Below, piece after piece: positions 31,371 through 45,225 of a stretch of 64,000 bases of DNA. The notes under the pieces were generated by a model. That model ran no database searches. It saw nothing but the letters and a program-made list of their open reading frames with translations, and was not told the origin of the DNA. Made by a program: the position numbers and the translations under genes. The stretch comes from Pyrocephalus nanus (lineage: Eukaryota; Chordata; Aves; Passeriformes; Tyrannidae). The DNA lies in the NCBI GenBank assembly GCA_038380795.1, contig CM076272.1, positions 6,196,001 to 6,260,000 of the forward strand, given 5' to 3'. How positions within the stretch are numbered: position 1 is the stretch's first letter; every line of letters begins with the position of its first letter.

Positions 31371-32691
31371 TGTCATGGTTTTGCTCTGGGTTAATTTGCT
31401 TTCACACCCTCCACACAACTATTTTTAGCTGAGAGAAGGTTTATGCAGACAAAAGAGACTGGATCTGGGAAAATAATATTTGCATTTATTACTAACAAGC
31501 TAAAACTAAAGAGCTGCATCTATAATAGTTCTACTTAAGTAAAAGTATTATATATTTACAGAAATACTTCTCCCCCCTTTATATCAGTCCAAGGAGGAAA
31601 AGCAGTCTCATTCTCCATTCTCGGAGCTCCAGATTTCCTCAATAACTCTGCAGCACTCTCGTCACAGCTGGAACTCTTTCATCTCTCTCTTGCTCTGTGT
31701 CGGCCTCCAGGACTGGGCTTACCCCCCTCCTGGGCTAAGACCAGAGGCTGGGGGTTACCCAGGCCCTGAAGGTTTTCCCTTCCATGGACTGTAAGGGGAC
31801 ACTTGCTTACCATGAATCTTCACCACGGGATCACAAGGGATAATGGCTTATGAGTCCACCTCTGTTTTCCTGTAGAGGTCCCTCCCCACGGGAGAACAGT
31901 CCTTGATAGACCTCTCTGACATGAGTCTAGTATGGATCCCTCACTCGGATCCCAATATCTTACCCAAGCCGTTTGCTCCAGCGTAAGTTCTCTCTCAGGG
32001 TCACAAATCTCCAGGACCAGCAGCATGGATCTCTCACTGAGATCCCAAGGTTACCCAAGCAGTTCTCACTCCGGCGTAAGCCTCATCCCTTCAGGGTCAT
32101 AAATCTTCAACAGGACTCTGCCTCATTTCAGTCCTTCTCATGAAGTGTCGGCTTCCTTGTACATCCACAAGCTCCTCTGTGAGCCACATGGGGGTCTCTT
32201 CACTCTAACAAACTTCTATAAGTAGCAGGGATTTATTTTTCAGTCTTTTCCCTGCTGAAGGGAGAGAGCGAAAGGGGGGAAAAACAGCCCCCCTCCTTCA
32301 GACTTCTCTCTCCTGCAGCTGCCAGCTTTGACCTTGGAGGTCCCTTATCTCTCTGCCAGAATTCTTCTGCAGCAGTTCTTCATCCAAGCAGTCAGTCCTC
32401 CAAGTTTTTTTTCTTTACTCTCTTACGAGAGAGAAGGGGGGCTTCAGTGCCACACCTGCCCCCAGCTCAAGCCAGGGGAGGAGGGGGCCTGGCCCTTCTT
32501 AGGGCCCACTGCCTCTCCTACATGGCTGCTACTCTTAATTTCAACTGCACAACCACCTTCTCTTCCATTTCCTTAAATATGTAATTAGCAAAGGCGTTAC
32601 TGAGAGTTTTAATTGGCTTCTTGTCCAGAAATCCACCTGGACAAAACCATTCTCAGCCCCAGGGGCTGGCCGACTGGGCAAAACCACGACA
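31371..32691 (-). mobile_element. Solo LTR of an endogenous retrovirus, 1.3 kb
   Basis: The block starts TGTCATGGTTTTGC (31371) and ends GCAAAACCACGACA (32691). These ends are near-perfect inverted repeats with the TG...CA termini of an LTR. Flanking five-base strings agaga (31366-31370) and agagg (32692-32696) agree at four of five positions, fitting an aged target-site duplication. On the minus strand a TATATAA box (about 31548-31554) precedes AATAAA (31485-31490) by about 60 bases, with about 115 bases left to the end. So the LTR is probably in minus orientation. No internal retroviral genes are present, so it is a solo LTR. It looks like an avian ERVL-type LTR, but the family is not verified. 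Confidence 0.8.
31932..32117 (+). repeat. 93-bp tandem duplication inside the solo LTR
   Basis: Two related units start with atggatcyctcactc at 31932 and 32025. Both continue with atcccaa, ttacccaagc, gcgtaag, cagggtca and aaatct blocks in the same order. The spacing is 93 bases. Such repeats in LTRs usually lie in U3 and act as enhancers; that role is inferred. Confidence 0.75.
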
Positions 32692-35600
32692 AGAGGATAG
32701 ATTTCTCTATATCTACCCTCTCCCTGACTAAACTCCTATTTTTGCCTTGAATTGTATTAAAATAGATCATGTAAAGTTGAAGTGTTTGTACTCTGGTAAG
32801 AATCTGTGCTATCATTCAGTGGCATGGAATATTTCCTAGACATGTGTAACCTGTTACATTGCAGTAATTGTTTAGTTTGTGTCTATAAAAGGAAACCAAT
32901 TTAAGTTACTTCTGAGAGGGGAGATATTTAACAGGTTCTTTACTCGTAGACAGCATTCATAAAAAGAGTTGCTCATTTATCTCATACATGGAAAAAAACT
33001 GTTCCCAGCTCGGTATGAACTAGGTGTGCTGGATGTACTTTTCAAAAATTCAATTCACTGTTAATGTAAACAGTGTGAGAAATGATGTCTGAAATGCAGA
33101 AATATGGGTTATAATAATTTTGGTTTAAACAAAAATTAAGGTTGTAGCTAATCACTTTTTATAGTTCTGAAAAAGTGATACTGGAGAAATGCCATTAAAG
33201 GGAGAAGATAGAGCTTATCAAACTTTAATAAGAATTAATCAGAGATATAAAGAGAAGGATTTTTCTTTTCTAAGGTAGAATTTTAAAGGAGAAATTAGAA
33301 ATTTGCTTCTGAAATGTTGGACATTTAACTTTAGCATGTTAAATTAATTTCAGTCATATTTCATGGTTTAAGAGCCTGTATATAATAATTTCTGTTCAGT
33401 GTATTGATCAGAAGATCTCTGGAACTGGTGCAGAAGGTCCACAAGAACAAACTTTGAAAATACTAGCAACAAACAGCAGAGCAGTTTGCAAGTGATCTGC
33501 TTCCACAATGTAGGGGGTAGAAAATAAGGAACTTGTTGCTAAAAGAAGGAAAAAAAGCTACTTTATTGTTATTAATATATGCTTGGGTATTTCCATATGC
33601 TTGGAAAAACTTAAATTTAGTTTCTGATGGCAAAATAATTATATAGTTCGTTCTGGTTGTACTTAACTCATTTTCTTCTATTGTCTGTCTGGAATCCAGA
33701 CTCCACTATTTTATCTGTGCTGCAGACAAAATACTGCCATTAATTAGCCAGTCTTATTTAGTGATCTGGGGATGGACTCACTACTTGCTACTCGTTATTT
33801 TTTCCTGTGTTTCCCTGAAAAAGTTTGATCAGGGAGTTTTTTATTTTTACTTTGTTAGCTTAATAGGTAGCTTGGGAATAAAGAACAACAAGAGAACGAG
33901 AAATGATACTCTGAAATTATTTGTGCTTGGAATAATCCTGTGTGCTGCTTTTTGTGAAGTATTACAGTCATGTTCTTTGTTGTTCTTGGAGCTATAGAAG
34001 TCATCAATGCAATGTGATGATTTCTGAGTTTTGTCATGATTTCTGGGTTTGTCATGTCTGTGTATTTCTGGGCTCACCTCCAGCTGTCAGTTGTGTCTTT
34101 CACATGGTTTGGTAGCTTTGTCAAATAAATATCAACTCAGTTCCATCCCAGGACATCTTTTTTACGTTTAAATGTGCGGACTGACGTAAACAATAACATG
34201 TGAGATACTGGTCCAAGCCTTTATAGCCTGAAAATAATTACTGAGACAGTGCATACCAATGCTGGCTCGACTTGCTGTATGTCCAGCTTTGCTCTGACCA
34301 CCCAGCCGATTGTGCCAGGAATTACTATTCTGGCAGAGTGTACTCAGGTAAATGGAGACAGTCTGTCACTGGTATCTGTGTTATTTTTCTTTGCTAGGAG
34401 CTAAATATTCAGGAGGATCTGTTATAAATTAGTGTCAAAGCACCTGTATCCTTACCAGAGTGGTCAGTAAATTATTCAAAGCCAATCTTGTCCCACCTCT
34501 GATCTCAGTCTGGTCTGCAGTCTCTGTGCCAGTGCCCTGATCTAACTTGTGTGCTGGGCCTAGGTCTGAGTTTTCCCTGCACTGTTGAGCCAGCTCTCAG
34601 ATAGCTGTGGGCTTATGCTCCAATCTGCTTTTCAGTAGGAGAAAACTATTTCAGATCCCTCCTCTGTCCTGGTATTGGCTCTCGTTCAAATGTTACTGTA
34701 TTTGAGACCTCAATGTCTTTGTCAGACTGGCCTGAAATGAGACAATGGGTCTGAAAGCTCTCCAGAGAGTGGGAATGACAGACACTGAGCCAGAGGAATT
34801 CATGTCTAAGCTTAGGGGACCCAAGAGTGCTTTGCAGCTCACAGATCTGTGTGTTTTGAGTTACAGTGTTCAACTTTACCACACAGAGTAGCCAAAATTC
34901 TTGAGAAATTCCACTTGAAATTTGAAACAGCTTAGGAGTATTCATTAACTCCAGTTTTTCATTGCAAGGACTAAAAGCTATTTAGCAAACAAAAGAAGCT
35001 GTTATGATTCTTTATACTTTAGCTTTTGATTCTCATGAGATACAGTGCTCTTTTCTGCAGAGGTATCACAGTCTGTTTTTTTAGCTTAGCTGTCATACAA
35101 CTATTCCAGTTCTTGGCAGTTGTCAGGAGTGCAAGGAGGTATAAAACATTTTTTGTTATGCCAGCTGGAGAAAAGAGTGGGGTATTTACACGTGCATTTC
35201 ACTAATCTAACCCTTCTGAATGAACTAATGTCTAGATTAGAAGATAATTCAATTGCATTTATCTACTCATAGGATTTATGCCAAATGTGAGCTGAGTTTC
35301 TGTGCTGGGGTAACTAATGTGCAGCTGAGCTGTGCCAGAAGGCTCAGCTATCATGTTCAGAGCCATTAACAGCCACTCTGATCAACTTCTGAAATATAAG
35401 AACCAGATTCCAACTGAAATTATGTAACCAAGCCAAATACTGTAATCTGCAGATTCAGTAGGATTTGCATGGCTAAAGTATCACTGGCTATATTAGAAAT
35501 GTATCCCTCCTGGAGTCTACCAAGTCCTGAATGTTAGTTATTTCTAAATAATTGGTTTACAACTATTGCCAATGGGGAGTACTTCCCAATGTTACTGAGT

Positions 35601-38600
35601 CAGGATAGTAAATATGTTGCTAAGAATTCAAACCAAGCTTTTTCACTGGGCTTAGGTTGAAATTCTGATTATTCCCAATAAGAGCTGAAGTTCTGAGACT
35701 GCCACTTAGAAACTGTCACCTCTGTTATGCCCTGCCTTCTTTAAAGAAGGAAATTAAGAAATAAGTAAGAATGGGAAAAGACTTTGTGAAGTTCTGTATA
35801 GAAAAAAAACACCCCAAATTATGAGTTAGATCCTGCTGATGAATTCCTTCGTTCTTCTGAACCACAGGAGCTCCATTTGAGATGCTGCACTTCCTAAAAA
35901 CAGAATAATAGATGTGCAACTGCATATACATTTAACATAGTTTATGTACAGCTACAAGACATCCAGGGTTTTTACTCCAGTTCTCTTTGTTTTACTGCTG
36001 TCCTTTATCTTCACATTTCATTTCTCTTAATCCGCTTTTGGGCCAGTCCTTCTGTCCTTCACCTTCAGTATTTTCAGACAGACCTGACCAATGGTAAAAT
36101 TACATACAATTGACACCAGCAGAATATTTACAGTGACTTTAGTGGGATTAGAAATTTCGTCATTCCCTGCTACCCCTTCAACTCAAGGGAAATTTCTGTG
36201 CAAGTGAAAAGAGAAGGATCTTCTTACAGATTTTTAATAGTAAAATATATTTGAGGTATGTAGTTATAGAGAATTATCATGTACTATCATTGTGTAGATT
36301 AATTAGTTCAGCTCATTGGCAGAATAATGGAATCTGCTCCTTTTCAGTTTCTGTTGCAGTGATTCTTACCTTCACCAAAGGCTGGGCTGCCTTCTGACAG
36401 TTTCTCACAAACTCCAGTATAGGGGCTGTGATAGACTACACATAAAATGCAATAAATGTGTGTGAGAATGATGTAATTTCTCACAGGACTTTTTTTACTC
36501 GTTGTAGTCTATATACTTTGATACAAATTGGAAGTTGAAACCCCCATAGTGAAGAACTAGGTTGTTGCATCTTTAATTGTGGTGGTTGAGATCTTGATGC
36601 AATGCAACATTTGCATATGTGGTTAACAGCATAGAGCATTAATGCCTCCATACCTTCCTGACTTTAGTAAAGCCTGTCATACTAAGGAGGACTAAGCAGG
36701 TTTTTGTGTTAGAGACCTTATAAACATAACAGTGACATAAAGATCAACTTCATCTCTGTTGTTTCCTTTTGTACTTTCATTTGCTTTCCCAGTAAATGTT
36801 AATATGTCCTACAATAAATGCTTTTACTAATTGTATGCTCTGGGTAAGAACACTCTTTAGAGTATTCTCTAATTCTCTGCTGTTTAGAGTAATATCTCAA
36901 CGTTTGGGATTTTTGCCTTTGAGTAACTTACTCCCCATGGAAAGCTTGGGAATCATGTAAGTGTTGTTAGTTTTGCACTAAAGAATAATCATATTAGAAG
37001 TCTTCAATCACTCAAAGCTTGAAAAATGGGAAAAGGCTTTTTACTAGAGCAATTTTAAAGAAGGGAAGCAGTAATGGGAAGAAAACTGAAAATGGGATCC
37101 AAGATGCAGCTCATAAGGAGTGCTTATGCCTTGCAGTGCCAGAATTACCCAAATGCCAAAATTCTGCTTTAATTAACCTTTTTTTATTTGCATCATCAAA
37201 TCTGCTTCATGAACTCCCTATTTCAAAAGCTCCAGACTGTGTACAGACAGTGTTAGTCTGGTAGCTGGGTAATAGGATGCAAAACATTTGCTGAGCGAGT
37301 AACACTATGATTTTATAGGAGTTTTCCAGAGGTCTTTCGTTACATTTTCAGTGTTGTACACTGCTTCCCCCTGGGATCAGATGTGATGTGTGGGAGAGCA
37401 GTAGTGATGCTGAAGCGTGATAGATGCCCTATTATCTTGTTTTACAAATGTCATATATCTGTGTGATTTTTCTGTAGGACCTTGGGTGTGCCAGAGGCTC
37501 GGAAGTGAGAATCCTGTGCTCAGAGAGGGTGTTTCTTTCCTTTTGCTTCTCATCAAAAAGACATAACAGCAGAGGAAGTGTTGGATAGCTAATGTGGTTT
37601 TGTATCAGTTGACTGTAACTTATACCTAGCAGGGAAGACTATTCAAGGCATGGGGAAACCCTGCATCCTCCCCTGGTGGAAGCTCAGGATGCTTACCCTT
37701 TGGTGACATGCAGACTGAATCTGCAATTTGTGTGGAGATTTTATTGAAGTTCTTGAGACTTTGAACCTGTCTGGCCCTGAAGAGGTTGTACAACTATATG
37801 ACAAATCAGGGTGATATTTTTCTCAAAGCCCATGTTGTTTATTGCAGCAGAAGTTATTTGTTTGTTCTGCTTTGTTGCCCCAGCATTTCCCTTGAGCTGA
37901 TGCATCAGCGTGGCTTTTGGAGTCAGAAGCTTGAAAAGGAACAGGCATAACTGAGTGAAGAGGAAGCTGCATCAGCAGGGGGAAATTAGAGAGCAACAGT
38001 TTAATGAAGACTCCAAAAGGAAAATGACTGTTTGCTGCAGTGCAGAAAATGAGCATTTCTGTTTGCAATGATTAACTGTAAAACCTTTAAGCAAGTAAAT
38101 AGTTATGGGGTTTTTGCAAGTAGGAAAAAAAAATCAGGAACCTTTAAAAAGCTATAGTGGGATTTGCTGCTCTCAAAATCATTAGGAAATGCATCCAGAA
38201 GATGACTGCTTCCTCAAAAATGGAACAACTTTAAATTAAACCTAAGACAGCAGAACATGAATATTTTGTACTTGCTTTTTTTGACAGCATCGTGGTGGAA
38301 GGATAAAATCTGCCAAAGTAGGACCTCAGGACAGACTTGACAGAACTGGTTTAATGCAATCCACTATTTCAAATTTGTTCCTCTAAGGAGCAGAATTTCT
38401 TTGATATGATAGGTCCCTAAGGAGAATATCAGAACAACTCCTTGAGCAGGATTAGGCTGTTGATCTGAAGCCTACCATTAATATTTTAGATAAGAAAGAA
38501 AACTTCATAAGCCTTTCCTTGGAAATAATCGTATACTTGAATTATCATTTATTTGTAATAGTGTTGGCAGTCTGGTACTTTTATCTAGTGTGTACTATAA

Positions 38601-41600
38601 CAGTATTTAGGCAATTGCTTGAATGCTGATGTTACGTCGTGTTTAATTTGCAATGTTGTGACTACTACTCAGTTCATGGATAACATGCAGCAGTACCTGT
38701 GCAAAATAAGCACATGCCCAAGCTATTCAAAGCTGTGAGCAAAGATGCTTCTTGCATTTTTAAAAAGTAGATTTTTAGGTTCCCAGTAGGTGAAAAAAAT
38801 GAGTAAGATTTGTTAGGATAGGGGTCTGTATTGTAGGGCAGCTGTGTAGGAAGAGAAACCCAAAATTTCACATGCTTCCCAGACGTGTACATGAATAAGT
38901 CTCTAAAATTTGGATATGTGTGCAGAAGGTTCTGATTCCCAGGCTTTGAAAATGGACTGAAAATGCCACTACATCCAGTTTACTCCTGGTTTCAGTCTGG
39001 ATCTTAAAACCACATGACAAGTGGGTTTAAAATATAATACAAATTTTGTATTATATTTGCTTCTTGTCCTCCCTCGACTGAGTAATAGTGGAGGCATTCA
39101 CAGGGAGTTTTTTGTCCTAAAATTTCTATTAGAAAGTATTCTTTTGCATTAGAATTATGTAACGTCATAGAGCACCTCTCAGTGGAGAGTCCCACTCTAT
39201 AGTCTGTGTCCGTTCAGGCATAGTTAAAGTGAGCAGTAATGGCTTTGAACTTCCGAAATAGTTGCAAGTTGAGCAACATTTTACCTCAGCTGTGCAAAGG
39301 TAGAAGGTGCCCCGTTTTTGTTACAGCAGATCTGTACCCTTACCCTGTAGTAGTTGCCAGTGAAGAAACTAAATACAGTGCAAGAGGTGAAGGTGTTCAA
39401 CCTGCACCGACACTGTCTTCAGATTTGGTTTGTACAATCTGATACTAATTTAGAGCCCAGTTAGTGAACTGCTGCCCATTTTCTAATATCCTCTGTTGGC
39501 TCTGGAATAAGGGTTTTATAGGATCGGATTGTTAAAATCATTTGATTCTTGCTGATCAGGAGATCTTAGCCCTACTCATATTTCTTGAATTAAGCTGCGA
39601 GTCCTGTGGGAGATTTGCCATGACCTCAATAGGAATTGGAATTCAAAAACTCAGGGGCAAATAATAGATAATGCAGTTCATGAGAAGTGTGCCAAATTTC
39701 TTCTTAATGCTCTGTAACTAAGGTGTGTTCTAATAATCAGCAAATATCTCTTCTTTTTGGAAAAGAGTTATTTCAGAGAATCCATTTTAACTAGGGCGTA
39801 TTTCATTGGACTCTTCCAACAAGCCCGTCATTTCCAAGTTTCTCTTACTGTGAAGTTCCTCATGGTTTGTACCATGAAACCAACTGAATTCTTAGAGGAG
39901 ATTGCGCAGGGATATCTGTATGGTTTAGTAGCACAAGCTGCACCATCCTGCACTGATTTTTATAATCCAGTGTGTGAGTATTTTAGATTTAGCTCTGAAA
40001 ACTCCATATAATTTATTTTTGTACAGGAAACATAAACAATCAATATTGGGCATTTCTTTGATGTCTTTGGTCATAGTGCTTATTCAGAACTGGTCTTATT
40101 ATTTGCTGCAGCTGTATCTGGGCATTTTCTTTAAACATGCTGGGAAGGTGGTGTTGTTTCTATAGAAAGCTGATATGGCCAAGATACTCTTGCATTTTAA
40201 TTCAACTTAAACAGCAACAGAATTAATTAAAAAAAAAAAAAAGGCTTATTAAAATAAAATATTAAAAATATGCTCCAAATATGATGTGTCAAGTAAAAAT
40301 TGTGTTAATGGTGTAAAAATAAGATAGCTGCCTATCAGGTGCTTTGATTGAATTGGCAGCTGCAAAAGAAATGCAGCTTGAGAGCCCAATCCATCTCTCC
40401 CAGTGGCCTGTTCTTGGTGCCTCTTTTGAGGACGTTTATCAGAGAACTTTTTACGATGTCTTATCAGTCTTTGACTTGCACCTTGAGTGCTTCTGCAGCT
40501 TGTCCAGGTTCCCTGGATCTAATCACCAGCAGGACATTCACAATTAACTTCTGCAGCACAAGCCTTCCCTTCCCTTCCCGCTGGCCACAGTTGCAGACAT
40601 GCAAGAGAGACATCCTCCTCCGAGCAGAGAGGAGCCGCTCTCTGCTTCGCTCTGTTTGGGTCAGGACCAAATGAGAGACACTTCATAATTTTTGTATATG
40701 GGAAATAACTTTGATTCTGTCTGTCTGAAGTCTGAAGTCTTGTTATGGTTTGTAAAGCAATTAAGTAGGACTTAGGACACTTCTCCCAGACAGAAAGGCC
40801 TCAGACAGAAAAATGTACTGTATTACTCTGGATATTAGTGCTGTTGCCAGATTTGAGAGGTTTCATTTTATTACTGGTACTGCACCTATTTTGGGTGAAA
40901 ATGTACTGCAAATAGTGAGGTACTAGGCCCACACATAAAATATTTCTCTTCAGATATGGTTAGAAAAATGGGAGTCGTTCAGCAAGACATTTACAAAATA
41001 TATCCAACTGCTTATATGGAAATGCTAATCAGAGTTTGTATCCATATAGCTCGTGCAAAACATTACTGAAGGCCACTGTTTTAGTTAAAAAGCTATTTCC
41101 AAGATGAAAGATAGATTAAATGAGCTGCAGCCTGTATGAGAAATTCTTCATGAGGAATTAATGGTAGAGCTTTTCATAATCTTTCATGCTTTGGCAAAAA
41201 ATATTAGCATCATAAAAATTCTTCAGGGGGCAGAGTTGAGGTGGTAGCTGCAGAGTGATCAAAACATAAAAGAGGAACATTTGCTCTTCTTATGGAGAGG
41301 CCTCTTTCAAATCTGTCATATGATGGATTTGAAATGAAAGTTTAATGTGCTCACAATTTCTCAGACAGCCATCTTTCTACAGCTTCTTTATTAATAACAA
41401 TTTAATCTTAACCAGCTCTTGTTTTTCTGAGCTCTTGATAATTCATTTATCTTATTTGTTTAGCATCAATCTAAGAAAAAGTACCCAGATCATAAAGTTT
41501 AGGAAGTGTTCCACATTAATAAACCAACGTAAAATGGGTCTCAAATAAATTTTGCTGAAGTGTTTAATCCACAGTTGCTTGAATTAAAAATAGCGTATAA

Positions 41601-44600
41601 ATAGCAAGTAAATAATGTGACTGACTTTTGTATTTAGTCTGTGTGCAATGGTTATGAGCCATAATTTTTCGTCACATCCCTGTATGAGTAATGGTGAGGC
41701 CGTTTTTATGGCTGAGGTTGTATAAAATGTTTTTCAACTAATGTTTATGGTACAGAGACTGTTTTATGAGTGTGTCAGTGAAGTCCAAAAAGGTGGGAAG
41801 TTCACCCCCCATGACTTAGTCCCTCCAAGATTGTGTGGCTGCAGCACTGTCTGTCCACTCAAATCCATAGAGTATTTTGCTCAGGGAGAATTAGAAGTCT
41901 GAAACTTCACCCATCAAGGCTCTTCAGTGGGGGACAAGTGGTCCAGGGCCAGTCCTATGTATTTCCTTGAAAGTAAAGACTGTCAACAACATGGGCTTCT
42001 GTCTCATAGGCTCAGAGTTGGTGGTAGTAGCTGTTTTTATCCTTAACCTTTCTACATCTTACATTTTGTCCAGAACCATAAAAAAAAAAAATTCTTACAG
42101 TGTAGGAAGAAGGAAATGCAATAATATAAACTCATTTAAATAAAATTGTTTACTTTTATACCCATTCTGTTCAGTTTCTACTTTGTTTTCCTTTAAAAGC
42201 AGATTTAATACTATTTAATTTTTTTCTTACAGAAATTGGGGTATTAATAATAAAGACTAAACTAATTTATATTTTAAATTTATAGATTGCACATCTTTTT
42301 TCTTCTCCTTTGTTATGAAAAAGTTACTTTGAAAAAGTAGGGGTTTTTTTTTTCTGGGTCCTTTGCCTCTGTCAGAGGCATGACAGTACTGGTTTGGTGC
42401 AGGGATGATTTATAAATCCCATGTGACTGTAATTCAGACATTTGTCAGTTATTGGGTAATACATTAGTGGTGCATACCTCTGCTGCATAAGGCAAGCCAA
42501 TGCAAGCTGACTTGAGATCACAGACAAACCTGAAACCTGGAGTTGGTTGGTGTTTGAAGACTGATAAAGTCACACTTTGTGTTATGAACCATTGTTCTTC
42601 CAGTCATGAATAACGATGGTAAGGATGTAGGAGAGACCTGAGTGTGATGGTATCTAAGCACTGTTCACAGAATTTATCAAAAACCACCATGAAGTCATCT
42701 GCTATGAAAGATTTCAGCAATATTAAGCAAATTATATAGTTGGATAGTCACCACCAATCCCTCCTATAGGGGAAAAAGACTTGGAATTTTAAACTTAATC
42801 AGACCAGGACACTGGCAGTGGCACTGTCCCTTCTCACAGGATCTTCTGTCTTGAGTCCTTCTCTGCTGAATTGCCTTTGAGCCTGGAGAGCAGCTCAGTT
42901 TTTAGTAGGTCCAAGGTAGAACTTGCTCTGTGCATGAAGATATTGATCTGTCCAATTCCCTATATGTTGTAGTAACCATTTAATCAACATGTCTATATTT
43001 TCCTGCCTCTTTATCTGTAACTATGGAATTTTCACAATACAGGTTTTCTTTCAACAGGAAGGTAGTCAAAGAGGAAGTGAAGTGGTTGCCATGGTTTCTA
43101 AAATGTGGCAGTAGTGTTGCACTTAAAATCACTTTATATACAAGAACAGTGATCCTTGCAGGGTGGCTCTCTTGCTATCTTTTTCCTAACATGATGGCCC
43201 GTTCCACTGACATTCTGTGATACTTTTCTGCACACAGTCATGCTGGTGCTGTTCCCTGAGGGGGCTGTAGCAAAAGCAGAAAGACTCCTTCTATTTATTA
43301 ATTAAGTTAATTCAGATGTCTGGAATATGTACAAACAACTGAAGTTTCTTCTCTAATGTGTATTACATTGGAATTAGTGGCATAAATTTAATTTCCCATC
43401 ATTTAGGCCATGCATGTAGACTTCTTAAGTTTTTCCCAGTAACATAAATAGTTGTGTGTAGTTTTGAGAGCATTTTAACTGAGCATCTCAGTTGCTGGGA
43501 CACAGCATAGAAGAAACAGTCTCTGGAATAACTGGGTCCTTGACCCTGAATTTTTTTAAGTTCAAAGCTTGAACCTTGAATTTACATTTTAAAAAGTAAA
43601 TTACCAAGCAATATGGACCCAAGGGTATTAGCAGATTTTGTTGTCTGTTTTAAAGCTTGTATTTAAAAGCAAATTCTTTTGTAATAAAATTGAAAAACTA
43701 TGAGTAGAGACTTCAGAGAAAGGGTTTTGTCTTTCCTGTGTACTTAAACAATGTCTAATGTGGTGTCAGCCTCAAGATATTACTATATTTCTAAATAATA
43801 TATAACTAATATTGCATACAGTTATGCACATATATGTGACAGGAGTTTCTGACCTTAGTCACATAGATAGATAAAGGAAGTAGGAACCAGAAGGAACAGA
43901 AGCACTGAAGTCACCAAAGTAGTGACTTGCCCATGATAACAAAGGGAATGCACTGCCCAGCTGGATATTGGATCCATATTTTATGCTTCTCTGGCAAGTA
44001 TCTGAGTTGCAAGTCACTTCTTCTTATGCAAGAGAGCTCATTATTCCAAACTGTGCTGCGGATCAGGGCTCTGCAGATGTTCTGGCAAAAAAATCCTGTT
44101 CTGGAAAGGAAACAGAGGCAGTGGCCAAACGGCTCCATGAAGAATAACTGGAATATTTTAGCAACTCAGGAAACTCCTGTGCCCCTAAATTGTTTGGTGC
44201 TTCTACTTTGTGTAATGTAATGATTTTCTGTATCTGACTCAGTGTTTTGTTCTGCCTAAATCACAAAATAATCGATTCAATGGGAAGAAAGTGGAGGAAA
44301 AGCACTTCCTCGGCATCCATGTGTGTTCAGTGTGTGCTGCTGCCTCGATGGGAGTCACATGACCACCCGAGACCTGAGAAATTGTTGGAAAAGTTTTCCA
44401 AACTGTCTTTGATTCTTCTTTATTTTCCTGCAGCATAAGCATACAGAGTGTTCAGACAAAGCTAAGATTGGTTTGCGTTTGGGGTTTTCTTTCTCCACAA
44501 CTGCTAATCCAGTTGTTTTTTCAACAGCCTCATCCCTCAGCATTGGACAATCCCTAACAGTGTACTCTGCTCCTTTGGGGGTTTGGTTGGGCCCCAGTGC

Positions 44601-44655
44601 ATGAAGGTGATTTCCTTTGATCCAAGTCCTTGTGTTTCTGTCCCATTCCCTGCAG

Positions 44656-44831
44656 CCCTGCGGAGCCGCTCGGGACGGTCCATCATCAATGGAAACTGGG
44701 CAATCGATCGTCCCGGGAGATACGAAGGTGGTGGGACAATGTTCACTTACAGGCGCCCAAACGAAATCTCCAGCACTGCAGGGGAGTCATTTTTAGCTGA
44801 TGGCCCAACAAATGAAGTCCTTGATGTCTAT
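44656..44831 (+). CDS. THSD4: THSD4 exon B: spacer domain core
   Basis: A 176-base exon (two bases completing Ala, then 58 codons), acceptor ccctgcag and donor gtgagttt. It encodes ALRSRSGRSIINGNWAID, then GGGTMFTYRRP and GPTNEVLDVY. SIINGNWAxDxPG followed by GGTxFxYxRP is the spacer signature shared by ADAMTSL4 and THSD4. The SRSGRSIING version and the NEVLDVYMIHQQPNPG continuation favour THSD4. In ADAMTS-like proteins the spacer contributes to matrix binding; there is no protease domain. It ends in phase 0. Confidence 0.96.
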
Positions 44832-45225
44832 GTGAGTTTGTATTTAGATTAATCTTCATGATGGAAAACCAAAATGTTCAGTTCCTTGTTAACATGCAAC
44901 ACTAAAATTACATTCAGTACCAGTACTGTGTTACTTTAATTTTGATACATTACTTTTGTTATTTTTCATGTGTTTGCTGTTGTTTCCATCTTGCTCCAGG
45001 TCATAGGAAATCTAAATCAAGCCCTTTTCCCTCAGAGTTTACTGATCCAGTAAGCCCAATTTTACTTGTTTAGTAAAACAGAGATAAAACATACAGATGT
45101 TTAGGGGTTGGTTGGTTTGTTTGTTTTGTGAACTTGATTTTTTCTGGATACTTTTCTGTTGAAGCAAAATTGTTTAATTGCAGCTAATAGTTTAATTTTA
45201 CAGTGAACAAGAAAATACCTAAGCC

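Larger units (their letters stand above)
11631..44655 (+). other. THSD4: THSD4 intron of 33 kb inside the spacer domain
   Basis: A phase-1 intron, donor gtaagttg and acceptor ccctgcag. I found no host exon in it. Contents described separately: C14 run at 13997-14010, GC-rich LTR-like block with 58-bp repeats (about 18590-19540), a weak LTR-like signal at about 26100-26300, the long RTE-like insertion (about 26702-31335) and a solo LTR (31371-32691). The stretches 11631-18490, 19560-26000 and 32720-44655 look like ordinary AT-leaning avian intron with scattered homopolymers. The patch at about 23180-23230 has two close aattaatg-type homeodomain-like motifs and might be a conserved element, but that needs an alignment. 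Confidence 0.85.

Noticed and set aside
42586..42650. Possible box C/D-like snoRNA motifs (gatg, ctga words) in intron
   Set aside because: No paired terminal stem or properly spaced C and D boxes could be recognised.
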